DNA of 64,000 bases, taken from Planctomycetota bacterium (lineage in GTDB: Bacteria; Planctomycetota; Brocadiia; SM23-32; JAKLEA01). Within the stretch, counting starts at the first letter, position 1. Every line of letters starts with the position of its first letter. Location: contig JAKLEA010000001.1 of NCBI GenBank assembly GCA_022711755.1, positions 62,001 through 126,000 on the forward strand, read 5' to 3'. Made by a program: the position numbers and the translations under genes. This document shows, piece after piece, positions 52,972-61,074 of this stretch. Under the pieces are notes generated by a model. That model saw only the letters and a program-made list of their open reading frames with translations. It did not search any database and was not told the DNA's origin.

Positions 52972-53829
52972 TTACACGAACAGGTTGACATTGCCCGCGC
53001 TAGCACGGTCGAGATACATCGCCACTCCGCCGCGTTCGACTCCAGCGATCATCTCCTCCTGCCTTATGCCCATCAGGTCCATGGACATGGCGCAGGAGAC
53101 CAGCCTGACTCCAGCTTCCTTTGCGCTCCTTATTAGTTCCGGCAGTGACGCCACGTTCTTCTTCCGCATGATGTCCTTGAGCATGGCCAAGCCCATTCCG
53201 CCCATGTTCATTTTGGATAGTGTCAGTTTGTCGGGGCCTTTGGGCATCATCCATCCGAACATGCGTTCGACCAGGTTTTTCTGCGCCGTAACCGGGCCAT
53301 CCTTGCGAAGGACATTCAACCCCCAGAATGTGAAGAACAAGGTAGGCTCGTAACCCATTGCTGCCGCGCCATTTGCGATGATGAAGGCTGCCATTGCGCG
53401 GTCAAAATCGTTGCTGAAAACGACAATGGTCATCTGCCGCTTTCCGCCGGAGCATGGGGTATCAGCTACAGAGGGCAATTGGGAAGATTTCACGATTGTT
53501 GCCCGATATCCGTTTCTCTCCGGCGCAACTTCAATCAACTTGTTGCCGGTTGTATTACACCATGCAGGAACATCGGCAACGAATCCCGGATCGGTGGCAG
53601 TGATACATAGCGTGTCGCCCGGTTTGAGTTTGTCCATTTCAGCTTTCAAGCGCTGGATGGGGCCGGGGCACTGTAGCCCGCAAGCGTCAATCCGGATTAT
53701 GGCGGCAGGCGGATACTGCATAGTCACATGGAGAGGCACTTCATGCCGTCTTCCAGCGGCGGTTAGGGATGAATTGCTATCGGAGAAACTGCACTCCTTC
53801 GGGGATTCAGTTAAATTTTTTTTTGACAA
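52972..53829 (-). CDS. TusA-DsrE sulfur-carrier/sulfurtransferase part of a split CoADR protein
   Basis: A 285-codon frame with only a TTG at its upstream end (53829) and no ribosome-binding site. Residues about 44-112 form a TusA sulfur-carrier domain (RIDACGLQCPGPIQRLKAEM, Cys of C-P-G-P). Residues about 130-285 form a DsrE/DsrF/DrsH-type domain (MTIVVFSNDFDRAMAAFIIA, RLVSCAMSMDLMGIRQEEMI). In many bacteria CoA-disulfide reductase, rhodanese, TusA and DsrE are joined in one polypeptide. Here they are in the -1 frame of the upstream gene and overlap it by 19 bases. It is therefore probably translated by frameshifting from the CoADR gene (about 863 residues in all), or the frame break is an assembly error. 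Confidence 0.8.
   Translation of the reverse strand: MSKKNLTESPKECSFSDSNSSLTAAGRRHEVPLHVTMQYPPAAIIRIDACGLQCPGPIQRLKAEMDKLKPGDTLCITATDPGFVADVPAWCNTTGNKLIEVAPERNGYRATIVKSSQLPSVADTPCSGGKRQMTIVVFSNDFDRAMAAFIIANGAAAMGYEPTLFFTFWGLNVLRKDGPVTAQKNLVERMFGWMMPKGPDKLTLSKMNMGGMGLAMLKDIMRKKNVASLPELIRSAKEAGVRLVSCAMSMDLMGIRQEEMIAGVERGGVAMYLDRASAGNVNLFV
53811..53829 (-). promoter_or_regulatory. Poly-A slippery site, candidate programmed -1 frameshift
   Basis: The coding strand reads C followed by nine A, then TTTAA. Codons CAA AAA AAA ATT TAA in the CoADR frame place the heptamer A AAA AAA (53823-53817) in exact phase for -1 slippage. After slippage the next codons are AAT TTA ACT, the frame of the TusA-DsrE gene. 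The CoADR frame otherwise stops two codons on. A weak GGAG/CTCC stem lies 19-34 bases downstream of the A run. Transcript slippage on A9 would work as well. Confidence 0.6.
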
Positions 53830-55562
53830 CCATTTGTCGCGGCGGCACCGGCGTCATCGTTCACTACCTCATCTTCAGGCCTCGGACATCGAGCACACGT
53901 TTGCACGAAACCGGCGCACATCATGTATGTTTTATATCCGCCGGTAAGATTGCGACACTTGTAGCCGTTTTGCATGAGAATCCGACATGCCAGATACCCC
54001 CTCAGTCCTACCTGGCAGAAGACCAGAATTTCATCTTTTCTTGACAACTCTCCCAAACGGTTTCGCAATTGGCCTAATGGGATATGGACGGAGTCGGGTA
54101 TCGTTCCCGATTCGACTTCCGCCTTTTCCCGGACATCCAATAAAATCTGTCCCGGCTTGGGATCAATCATGTCCTCGGTATGGCAGAGGGTGACATCCCC
54201 CTTGATCGCATTAGCCGCGACATAGCCGGCATAATTGACCACGTCCTTGGCTGAGCCGTAGGGCGGCGCATATGAAAGCTCAAGGTCTTGCAGGTCGAAA
54301 ACCGTCATGCCCGCCCTCATAGCAGTTGCCAGAACATCAATTCTTTTGTCAACTCCGTGCGCTCCGACCGCCTGAACCCCAAGGATTTTACCGTCCGAAG
54401 GATTGAACAGAAGCTTCAGGCTGATAGGGCTGGCGCCGGGGTAGTAACTTGCGTGGGCGGCGGGATGGACATAAACCTTTTCGTACGCCATTCCAGCCCG
54501 CTTCAAGGCCTTCTCGCTCATCCCGGTCATTCCGATGGCCAGGTTGAAGACTTTGCATATGGCCGTTCCCTGAGTGCTTCTGTATGTGCTGTTGCGCCCG
54601 AAGATGTTATCTGCGGCGATTCGCCCTTGCCTGTTGGCTGGGCCGGCGAGGGGGATAAGGGCGGCTCTTCCGCTCACGAAGTCAGAGACCTCAACGGCAT
54701 CGCCGACCGCATAGATGTCGGGATCGCTGGTCTGCATGTGAGCGTCAACGACTATCCCGCCGCGCTCGCCGATCTTCAACCCGGCGTCGCGGGCAAGTTT
54801 GACCTCCGGTTTAACTCCTTTGGCAATAATGGCCAAGCCAAAAGTCATCTTCTCCCCGTTGCTCAGGACAACCTGCAATTGCGCGCCGTCGTCGAAAATC
54901 GAAGTGACCGAAGTCTCCAGCCGGAGATCAACTCCGTGAAGTTTCAACTCTTGGTGAATTGGCGCGGTCATCTCCGGATCGGCGGCAGCCATCATGACAT
55001 GGTCAGATTGCACTACAAGAGTGACTGACATCCCGCGTTCTTTCAGCGCCTCAGCGATCTCAAGACCGATGTATCCGCCGCCTATTAACAAGGTGTTCTT
55101 ACAAATTGCTTCAGTGGCGGCAGCGATGATCCGGTCCATGTCCGCCATGTTCCGCAAAGTCATGACGCGCTGGCTTTCACTTCCCGGGATCGGGGATTTG
55201 ATCGGTGCTGCCCCCGGACTGAGTATAAGTTTGTCATATGCAATGGTATAACTTAGCTTTGTGGGAAGCTCGACCACGCTGACCTCCTTCTTGGCCCGGT
55301 CAATCGCGGTGACTTCACTGTTCACACGAATATCAATCATGTAGCGCTGTTTCATTCCCGCCGGGGTTTGAACAAGTAGTTTTGCCCGTTCCTTTATGAC
55401 ACCACCTATATGATAGGGGAGGCCGCAGTTGGCAAAGGAGATATGTTCCCCGCGTTCGATCAAGGTTATCTCAGCCGTTTCGCTGAGTCTCCTGGCTCTG
55501 GTTGCCGCCGACGCTCCGCCGGCCACGCCTCCGACGATCACGAGTTTCATTCTGTCGCTCAT
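53811..55562 (-). CDS. CoA-disulfide reductase-like flavoprotein fused to rhodanese
   Basis: A 583-residue enzyme with GAGGAG before the ATG. FAD-binding LVIVGGVAGGASAATRARRL, active-site Cys46 in ISFANCGLPYHIGG, the NAD(P)H motif TLLIGGGYIGLEIAEAL and IYAVGDAVEVSDFVSG identify a CoA-disulfide/polysulfide reductase-type oxidoreductase. A rhodanese domain (about 465-545) follows, with Cys516 in EILVFCQVGLRGYLACRI. The C-terminus is Cys-rich (CAGFVQTCARCP). The frame ends with Q-K-K-I just past a nine-A run. Such proteins reduce CoA or polysulfide disulfides and pass sulfane sulfur to TusA/DsrE domains, encoded here in the following -1 frame. Confidence 0.9.
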   Translation of the reverse strand: MSDRMKLVIVGGVAGGASAATRARRLSETAEITLIERGEHISFANCGLPYHIGGVIKERAKLLVQTPAGMKQRYMIDIRVNSEVTAIDRAKKEVSVVELPTKLSYTIAYDKLILSPGAAPIKSPIPGSESQRVMTLRNMADMDRIIAAATEAICKNTLLIGGGYIGLEIAEALKERGMSVTLVVQSDHVMMAAADPEMTAPIHQELKLHGVDLRLETSVTSIFDDGAQLQVVLSNGEKMTFGLAIIAKGVKPEVKLARDAGLKIGERGGIVVDAHMQTSDPDIYAVGDAVEVSDFVSGRAALIPLAGPANRQGRIAADNIFGRNSTYRSTQGTAICKVFNLAIGMTGMSEKALKRAGMAYEKVYVHPAAHASYYPGASPISLKLLFNPSDGKILGVQAVGAHGVDKRIDVLATAMRAGMTVFDLQDLELSYAPPYGSAKDVVNYAGYVAANAIKGDVTLCHTEDMIDPKPGQILLDVREKAEVESGTIPDSVHIPLGQLRNRLGELSRKDEILVFCQVGLRGYLACRILMQNGYKCRNLTGGYKTYMMCAGFVQTCARCPRPEDEVVNDDAGAAATNGCQKKI

Positions 55563-55697
55563 CTGTTTCTCCTCATCTCAGGCGGTTGGTCTCGCCGGTT
55601 CGCCGTCGTGTCAACTCATGCAGACATACTCATAGAGTCGTTAGATGGGAAAGAGTTACAGAAAAAGTGCGGTTCAGGTAAAAAACCGATCTTTGAA

Positions 55698-56897
55698 TTA
55701 GCGCTTTTCAGGTCTTGGCCCCGCAGCCTTGTTGACCAGGACACGCATCCGGGATTTCGGTGTTACAGGGGCGCCGGCCAGAATGTCCTGTTCGGTAAAA
55801 ACTGCCATGAGAATCTCTCGCTCCGCGTATCGGCTGAAGTCATAGATGATATAGATAGCACCGTCCGGCGCTTCGACGCCGTCGGGGTATGACACTCCGT
55901 CCCGCTCATCAAGGATAAGGCCGCCTTGCCAGGTCTTTCCGTCATCATCGGAAACGAATGCGGTCAGATGAGAGCGTCCAGTCCGCTGATCAAGTGATCC
56001 GTGCTTGACCAGAAGCAGTATGCCTGATTTCATTCTTCGGATGAAGAATCGGGCTGAAGGGTGCGCCAGCGATGACGGGACTCCCTCAGTCCATGTTCGT
56101 CCTCTGTCGTTTGAGAAGCTTTCGCCGATCCCATATTGCGTACGCGTCAGAATCCATAGCGAACCATCTCGGCGCTCGACGATCATGTGTTCGTCGAAGG
56201 CGCTCTTCGGTACTTTTGCTCCTCCAAGTTTATTCCAAGTCAGCCCGTTATCAGTAGATACGACGACGTTTGAACCCCATTGGCTGCGCAGGTTGTGCTC
56301 GAATCTTCTGTCAGAGAATCCGGGTTCGTAAGACCATATCGCAGCCGGAAGCAGCCATTCCCCTGTGCCGAGGACGGTTGGTTTGTTCATCATTACGCCG
56401 TCACAGATTCGTCGTGGTGTTGACCATGCAGGATTAGGTATTCCTGAATCTTCAGTAGTGATGGCCCATACCCCGGCGCGCCCATCCCATATTTTATGCT
56501 CTTCAGGAGACCAGCACTGCGCCCAGAAGAGCCAGAGCTGCCCGTTGGGTGCATGCCAGAGCGTAGGATCATAGGCGCGAACATTGCCTGGCGGGTCAAT
56601 AACCAATACAGGAGCGCTCCATGTCTTTCCATCATCAGCGCTTGTGACAAGCAGGACATAATTCTCCGGACCTTCGCCGGTTCCACCGCTATACCATACG
56701 GCCCACAATCGCCCGTTGGGGGCGCGTTCAATGCCGGGAATACCCTGCCACCGTCGGGCATTGTCGGCGTATTGTGGCCCGGGTGAGAAAATAATCGGCG
56801 AGGATTGAAGCGCGGGATCGTCGTCTGATTGGGCGGTCTGAGCCATGAGTGTGATTCCAATCGTCAGAGCCTCGGTCAGCAGCATCGTGATGTTCAT
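55698..56897 (-). CDS. Exported sialidase/BNR-repeat family protein
   Basis: A 399-residue protein with a short signal-like N-terminus (MNITMLLTEALTIGITLMA). It has a six-bladed beta-propeller with four Asp boxes: VTSADDGKTWSAPVL, VSTDNGLTWNKLGG, FSNDRGRTWTEGV and VSDDDGKTWQGGLI. GIERAPNGRLWAVWYSGG and LWHAPNGQLWLFWAQCW fit the exo-alpha-sialidase-like superfamily (GH33-type fold). A complete Arg triad is not evident, so true sialidase activity is unproven. It probably acts outside the cytoplasm on glycans. Confidence 0.82.
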   Translation of the reverse strand: MNITMLLTEALTIGITLMAQTAQSDDDPALQSSPIIFSPGPQYADNARRWQGIPGIERAPNGRLWAVWYSGGTGEGPENYVLLVTSADDGKTWSAPVLVIDPPGNVRAYDPTLWHAPNGQLWLFWAQCWSPEEHKIWDGRAGVWAITTEDSGIPNPAWSTPRRICDGVMMNKPTVLGTGEWLLPAAIWSYEPGFSDRRFEHNLRSQWGSNVVVSTDNGLTWNKLGGAKVPKSAFDEHMIVERRDGSLWILTRTQYGIGESFSNDRGRTWTEGVPSSLAHPSARFFIRRMKSGILLLVKHGSLDQRTGRSHLTAFVSDDDGKTWQGGLILDERDGVSYPDGVEAPDGAIYIIYDFSRYAEREILMAVFTEQDILAGAPVTPKSRMRVLVNKAAGPRPEKR

Positions 56898-57060
56898 AGA
56901 GTCAGGTGTTATCAGTAAGGCATTGACATGTGATGCTCAACTGTTCGACGATTGACAATGCGTTTTGAATATTAGACGACACCAGACGGATTTTTAAATC
57001 AGTATTTTGCAGCTCATATAGTTATATCAAGCCGGTTTTTACTCATCAGGTGAAGCGTCC

Positions 57061-57366
57061 TCATGAATCGAGCATCTGGTCAAGTGCGTCAAGGTAGACC
57101 TTGTTGGCTTTCTCCTGCGGCACGTCCACGCTGCTGCGAATCTTTGCCGCGTCGTGTTCCGTGCTGTCGGGGGTAAGGAGTATCTCAAAACGATCTCGTC
57201 TGCCGGAGTGTTCCTTCTTGAACTCCTCAAACTTGTCTTCCGGCACAAGGCATGTCAGCCCGCCCTCGAAGCGCACAACGTAAGCCCTGCGCCCCTTTTC
57301 CTTGCAGGCGTACCATGCCGCAATGTCAGTTATGACCAGCAGATGTCTGGTTTCATCCTTACTCAT
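57061..57366 (-). CDS. Small conserved-looking hypothetical protein
   Basis: A 101-residue protein; the ATG at 57366 follows a strong AAGGAGG site, so it is almost certainly expressed. The sequence is MSKDETRHLLVITDIAAWYA and further alternating hydrophilic and beta-like stretches (YVVRFEGGLTCLVPEDKFEE, FEILLTPDSTEHDAAKI), without signal or membrane segments. I recognise no family. It is a single gene between the sialidase-like gene and a divergent Gfo/Idh gene. Confidence 0.55.
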   Translation of the reverse strand: MSKDETRHLLVITDIAAWYACKEKGRRAYVVRFEGGLTCLVPEDKFEEFKKEHSGRRDRFEILLTPDSTEHDAAKIRSSVDVPQEKANKVYLDALDQMLDS

Positions 57367-57479
57367 CTTAACCTCCTTCCAGCATCGCCGTCTAATCAAC
57401 AATCCGTTTTGCTACTACATAATTCTATTCAATACCACTACGCCCCGTTGCTGTAAAGCCTCCTTCCGTGTAGGGGACG

Positions 57480-57508
57480 TTGTTACTTATGGCATCTTAT
57501 GGTATCCT
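57480..57508 (+). promoter_or_regulatory. Candidate sigma-70-type promoter
   Basis: TTGTTA at 57480-57485 and TATCCT at 57503-57508, 17-base spacer, about 40 bases before the next dehydrogenase start. Confidence 0.4.
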
Positions 57509-57549
57509 TTCCATGGTCGGCGTTGGTTAAAAACAGGAAAGGAAGGGAA

Positions 57550-58560
57550 ATGCCTGCGCTGAAGGCGGGAATCATAGGATGCGGCCGGATGGGCACTGCG
57601 GTTGCGCGAGTGTGCCGCCAGCGGGCAGATATCAGGGTACAGGCCGTTTGTGATACCGATGCGAAGCGCGCAGAAATCCTGGCCTTACAGTATGACATTC
57701 CCTCATTCAACGGCGCGCAGGATATGGTTCAGGGCGGGAATCTTGACGTAGTATTCGTGACAACACCGCCTTCACGACACGTGGAGCCCGTCGTGACCGC
57801 TGCGGAGGCAGGCGTTCACGTATTTTGCGAAAAACCGATGGCGACCACAGTCAGCGACTGCGACCGGATGATAGAGGCGTGCAGACGGAAGGAAGTAATG
57901 CTGACCATCGGGCATATCGGCAGGCATCATCCCGTCTTTGCTCATGTCAAACGCATGGTCGAAAAGAAGGTCTTCGGCAAGGCGTTGAGCGTCAGCCTTC
58001 GCAGGCTTGGCGGTGGTTGGAAGGATACCGAGTGGGATTCTCCCTGGCGATACAGCAGGCACGAATCCGGCGGGAGCCTGCTGGAGGTCAACACGCACGA
58101 ACTGGACCTGATGCTGTGGCTCTGCGGACCTGTAGAGGAGGTCCACGCCATCGCCGCAACGTTCCGCCAGACGGACGCAGATTATCCCGATCATCTTTAC
58201 CTTACCGCGAAGTTCCACAGCGGGGCGCTCGGAGCATTCCACGCAAGCCAAAGCAGCGCGACTGGGGCATACGGGGGACAGGTTGATTGCGAAGACGGCA
58301 GCATCCAGTTCCCGAATATCTGGGCCAAGCGCCCGGGGGTCTGGACCGCCAGATATGGTGAACCGCCCCGTTTTATTCCAGCGCCGGAGGTTCATGACGC
58401 GACGCCGCTGGGGCTTGAGATCAATTCTTTTATTGAGGCGGTTCTTGAGGGGCGACAGTCCCCGGTTACAGGCGAGGAAGGCAGGGCCGTCGTGCAACTG
58501 GCTAACGCAGCCTACTCGTCAATCCAGACGGGCAAGGTCGAAAAATTGCCGGTATTCTGA
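57550..58560 (+). CDS. Gfo/Idh/MocA family dehydrogenase
   Basis: A 336-residue sugar/polyol dehydrogenase. AGGAAGGG lies upstream of ATG 57550. LKAGIIGCGRMGTAVARV is the nucleotide-binding motif and HVFCEKPMATTVSDCDRM holds the catalytic Lys. The substrate domain shows SGGSLLEVNTHELDLMLWLC. It is a third, separate member of this family in the window. It converges with the FGGY kinase gene, 13 bases apart. Confidence 0.91.
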   Translation: MPALKAGIIGCGRMGTAVARVCRQRADIRVQAVCDTDAKRAEILALQYDIPSFNGAQDMVQGGNLDVVFVTTPPSRHVEPVVTAAEAGVHVFCEKPMATTVSDCDRMIEACRRKEVMLTIGHIGRHHPVFAHVKRMVEKKVFGKALSVSLRRLGGGWKDTEWDSPWRYSRHESGGSLLEVNTHELDLMLWLCGPVEEVHAIAATFRQTDADYPDHLYLTAKFHSGALGAFHASQSSATGAYGGQVDCEDGSIQFPNIWAKRPGVWTARYGEPPRFIPAPEVHDATPLGLEINSFIEAVLEGRQSPVTGEEGRAVVQLANAAYSSIQTGKVEKLPVF

Positions 58561-58573
58561 GGAGTAATCTGAA

Positions 58574-60052
58574 TCAGCGCCCATAGTTCTGTTCATAAGC
58601 CTTTCTATACCGCATATATGCCCTGTGATATGCCTCGGAGTTGATGGGGGACGGTGCGAATATCCGTTCGGGGTGATAGATTTTCAGCGCCGCAGTCCTG
58701 ACGTCGGGGTAAATGCCGATTGCGGTTGCGGCCAGAATCATGCCGCCTGCGAGGGCGGCCTCCGGGTTGACCGGTCGCTCAACCGGGATGCTCAGAATGT
58801 CAGCCTTCATCTGGAGCCAGATGTCGGATTGCGCCGCTCCGCCCAGTGAACGAACGGAACCAATCGCTCCGCAATTATTGCTCAGCAGTTCAACCAGATC
58901 CTTCAAGGCGAAAGAGACGCCTTCGATAATGGCGCGGGCCAGATGCGCGCGCCCGTGCCTGAGTTCCAGCCCGCAGAAGCATCCCCGCGCGGTTTCCAGG
59001 AAATCGGGGCATCCCGTTCCGGAAAAGTGAGGCAGCAGGACAAGTCCTTCGCAACCCGCTGTAACTGTTGAAGCCGCGCGAATGATTTCCTCGTAACTCG
59101 CGTCCGGCCAGACGGCGTCCCGGAACCACTTCAGAACCACTCCTGCCGTTGAGCAGAAGGCCAACGCCGAGTAGCAATCCGGAACGGCATGCCCCCACCA
59201 GGGAATTCCGGCAGCCGCCGAAACCGGCGGTTCGGAAATTGTGGTGACGGCGGCCATGGCCGTTCCCGTAGTCTCAGTCACGATTCCCGGTTGGACATTT
59301 CCGGCTCCGATTGCCCCCGCGATCTGATCGTTTGTTCCGACGGTCACTGGAATGCCGGGGGGGAGATTCAATTGCCCGGCGATATCAGGGAGGAGTGTTC
59401 CAGCTATGGCTCCGGCCTGCCGCGGGCCAGGCAGCGCCGATTCCGAAATTCCGATTTCTTCGAGCATTTCCGGCCACCATCGCTTGCGACGAAGATCGAA
59501 CATTCCGGTTGTTCCGGCAAGGGCATAATCGGTTGCGGCACAACCTGTGAGACGTTGGATAATGTCGTCTTCAATCAGTGCGAATGAAGCGATGCGGGAG
59601 AATAGTTCGGGTTCCCGCTCCCGGAGCCATACGAGCTTCGCAGCCGGAACGTAGCCCCCGAAAGCGGCATATCCAGCGCGTTCGAATATTTCCCGCCGGC
59701 CGAATTTCTCCAGGATGCGTTCTGCCTGCGACGCAGCCCGACCGTCAAGCCATGTAATGTAGGGATGAACCGCCCGGCCGTCACGGTCGCGGCAGATGAA
59801 TGTGTGTCCCTGGGAGGAGAATCCGATTGCCAAAGGCGCGCTTCCCGCCATGCGCGAAACGATTCTCCTGACGCATTCGTAGACGGCGTCCAAGACTCGC
59901 TCCGGGGGTATTTGCGCCCATGAGGGATGCGGCGATTCGAAATCATATTCCCTGCGCTCGACGGCCGGCATTTTGCCGTCGGGGCTGAACGCGGCGGCTT
60001 TGATGGTCGTCGTGCCCAGATCAATCGCTAGAATCCAGTCGGATGTGGTCAT
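58574..60052 (-). CDS. FGGY carbohydrate kinase (xylulokinase-like)
   Basis: A 492-residue sugar kinase of the FGGY family. It has the phosphate motif LAIDLGTTTIKAAAFSPDGK, IGFSSQGHTFICRDRDGRA, the catalytic Asp region TVGTNDQIAGAIGAGNV, ETTGTAMAAVTTI and LGGAAQSDIWLQMKADIL with VERPVNPEAALAGGMILA. The substrate is probably a ketose or polyol. It begins 3 bases after the SpoIIM-like gene, so the UroD-like, SpoIIM-like and kinase genes are one transcript. Confidence 0.9.
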   Translation of the reverse strand: MTTSDWILAIDLGTTTIKAAAFSPDGKMPAVERREYDFESPHPSWAQIPPERVLDAVYECVRRIVSRMAGSAPLAIGFSSQGHTFICRDRDGRAVHPYITWLDGRAASQAERILEKFGRREIFERAGYAAFGGYVPAAKLVWLREREPELFSRIASFALIEDDIIQRLTGCAATDYALAGTTGMFDLRRKRWWPEMLEEIGISESALPGPRQAGAIAGTLLPDIAGQLNLPPGIPVTVGTNDQIAGAIGAGNVQPGIVTETTGTAMAAVTTISEPPVSAAAGIPWWGHAVPDCYSALAFCSTAGVVLKWFRDAVWPDASYEEIIRAASTVTAGCEGLVLLPHFSGTGCPDFLETARGCFCGLELRHGRAHLARAIIEGVSFALKDLVELLSNNCGAIGSVRSLGGAAQSDIWLQMKADILSIPVERPVNPEAALAGGMILAATAIGIYPDVRTAALKIYHPERIFAPSPINSEAYHRAYMRYRKAYEQNYGR

Positions 60053-60055
60053 GCG

Positions 60056-61072
60056 TCAACCATGCAAGGCCTTTCGCCCGGCCACAATAGGATAAGTAAA
60101 GAACATCACAGCCAGAGAAATCCCGAGCAGCATCTTGAACCATAGTGGGATTGCCATCGAGGGGGAGACGAACGCCTCCACCAGGGCGGCTATCGCCAGA
60201 AAAGGGATTCCTCCAAGCACGAGCCGGATCGCGTCACGGCTTCTAAGCCGAAGAGAGTCTCTTCTGAGATAGGGTCCGGGATCAACGAGCGAGTCACCTA
60301 TGCTCATCCCGGCAGCCCCGGCCAATACTATGACGGAAAGTTCAAGAAAGCCGTGCGCGACTACGCAATGGAGAAAGAAATCCTCGGCGCCGGTCTCAAA
60401 CGATAACATGGCCACAGCTCCGAGCAGCGTTCCGTTGAGTATCAGTATCGAGGCGGTTCCAAGTCCAAGCAGCAGCCCTCCCGCGAAGGCAAGGAATGTC
60501 ACGGATACATTGTTTGTCACCAGCCCGGCGAAGAACATGCCACCGGGGAGACTTACAGGACCAGTCTCGCGCCATGTGCCTTCAGTGAAATTCGAGTAGG
60601 CGCTTTCCGAAAGGAAAAGGCGCGGGAATTCCGGATTTCTCAGGGTTGCCGCGAAGCCCAGCAGGATGCCGAAGAGCAGGAGACATGCCGATCTGGCAAG
60701 GAAGACGCGATTTGCGGAAAATGCCGCCGGGAATTCGTTTCCGAAAAAGGCGGTCAATTCCGCGCGTCTTGAAGGGCGAAGCCGATAAAAGCATCCATGA
60801 GCGCGGACGACCATTCGATTAAGCATCCGGGTTGTGCGCGTTCCGGGGAAATAGGTTTGCGCTCCGGCCAGGTCTGCGCAAACGCGCCGATAAAGCAGTC
60901 CGAACCGCGATATGCGTTCAGCCGGAAACCCTCGGTATCCATTGGCAGAAATCTCTTCCAGAGCGGCGATGAATTCAGCCCACCGGGCGCGGCGCGATTG
61001 GATGAAGTCCTTCAGGGATTCCATGCCGGCAAGTACCCCGGGTTTGAGGCTGAGCCATCCATTATGGCGCAT
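60056..61072 (-). CDS. SpoIIM-family (stage II sporulation protein M) membrane protein
   Basis: A 338-residue integral membrane protein; the ATG at 61072 is 2 bases after the UroD-like stop. The N-terminal half is soluble and helical (SLKDFIQSRRARWAEFIAAL). Hydrophobic helices follow: VFLARSACLLLFGILLGFAA, GGMFFAGLVTNNVSVTFLAF, GLLLGLGTASILILNGTLLG, GFLELSVIVLAGAAGMSIGD and LVLGGIPFLAIAALVEAFVS. The HGxxELS-type motif is the family signature. SpoIIM proteins are widespread in non-sporulating bacteria, so this does not imply sporulation. Confidence 0.85.
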   Translation of the reverse strand: MRHNGWLSLKPGVLAGMESLKDFIQSRRARWAEFIAALEEISANGYRGFPAERISRFGLLYRRVCADLAGAQTYFPGTRTTRMLNRMVVRAHGCFYRLRPSRRAELTAFFGNEFPAAFSANRVFLARSACLLLFGILLGFAATLRNPEFPRLFLSESAYSNFTEGTWRETGPVSLPGGMFFAGLVTNNVSVTFLAFAGGLLLGLGTASILILNGTLLGAVAMLSFETGAEDFFLHCVVAHGFLELSVIVLAGAAGMSIGDSLVDPGPYLRRDSLRLRSRDAIRLVLGGIPFLAIAALVEAFVSPSMAIPLWFKMLLGISLAVMFFTYPIVAGRKALHG

Positions 61073-61074
61073 GA

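Noticed and set aside
60056..61072. Sporulation capacity inferred from the SpoIIM-family gene
   Set aside because: SpoIIM-type proteins are widespread in bacteria that do not sporulate, and no other sporulation gene is present.
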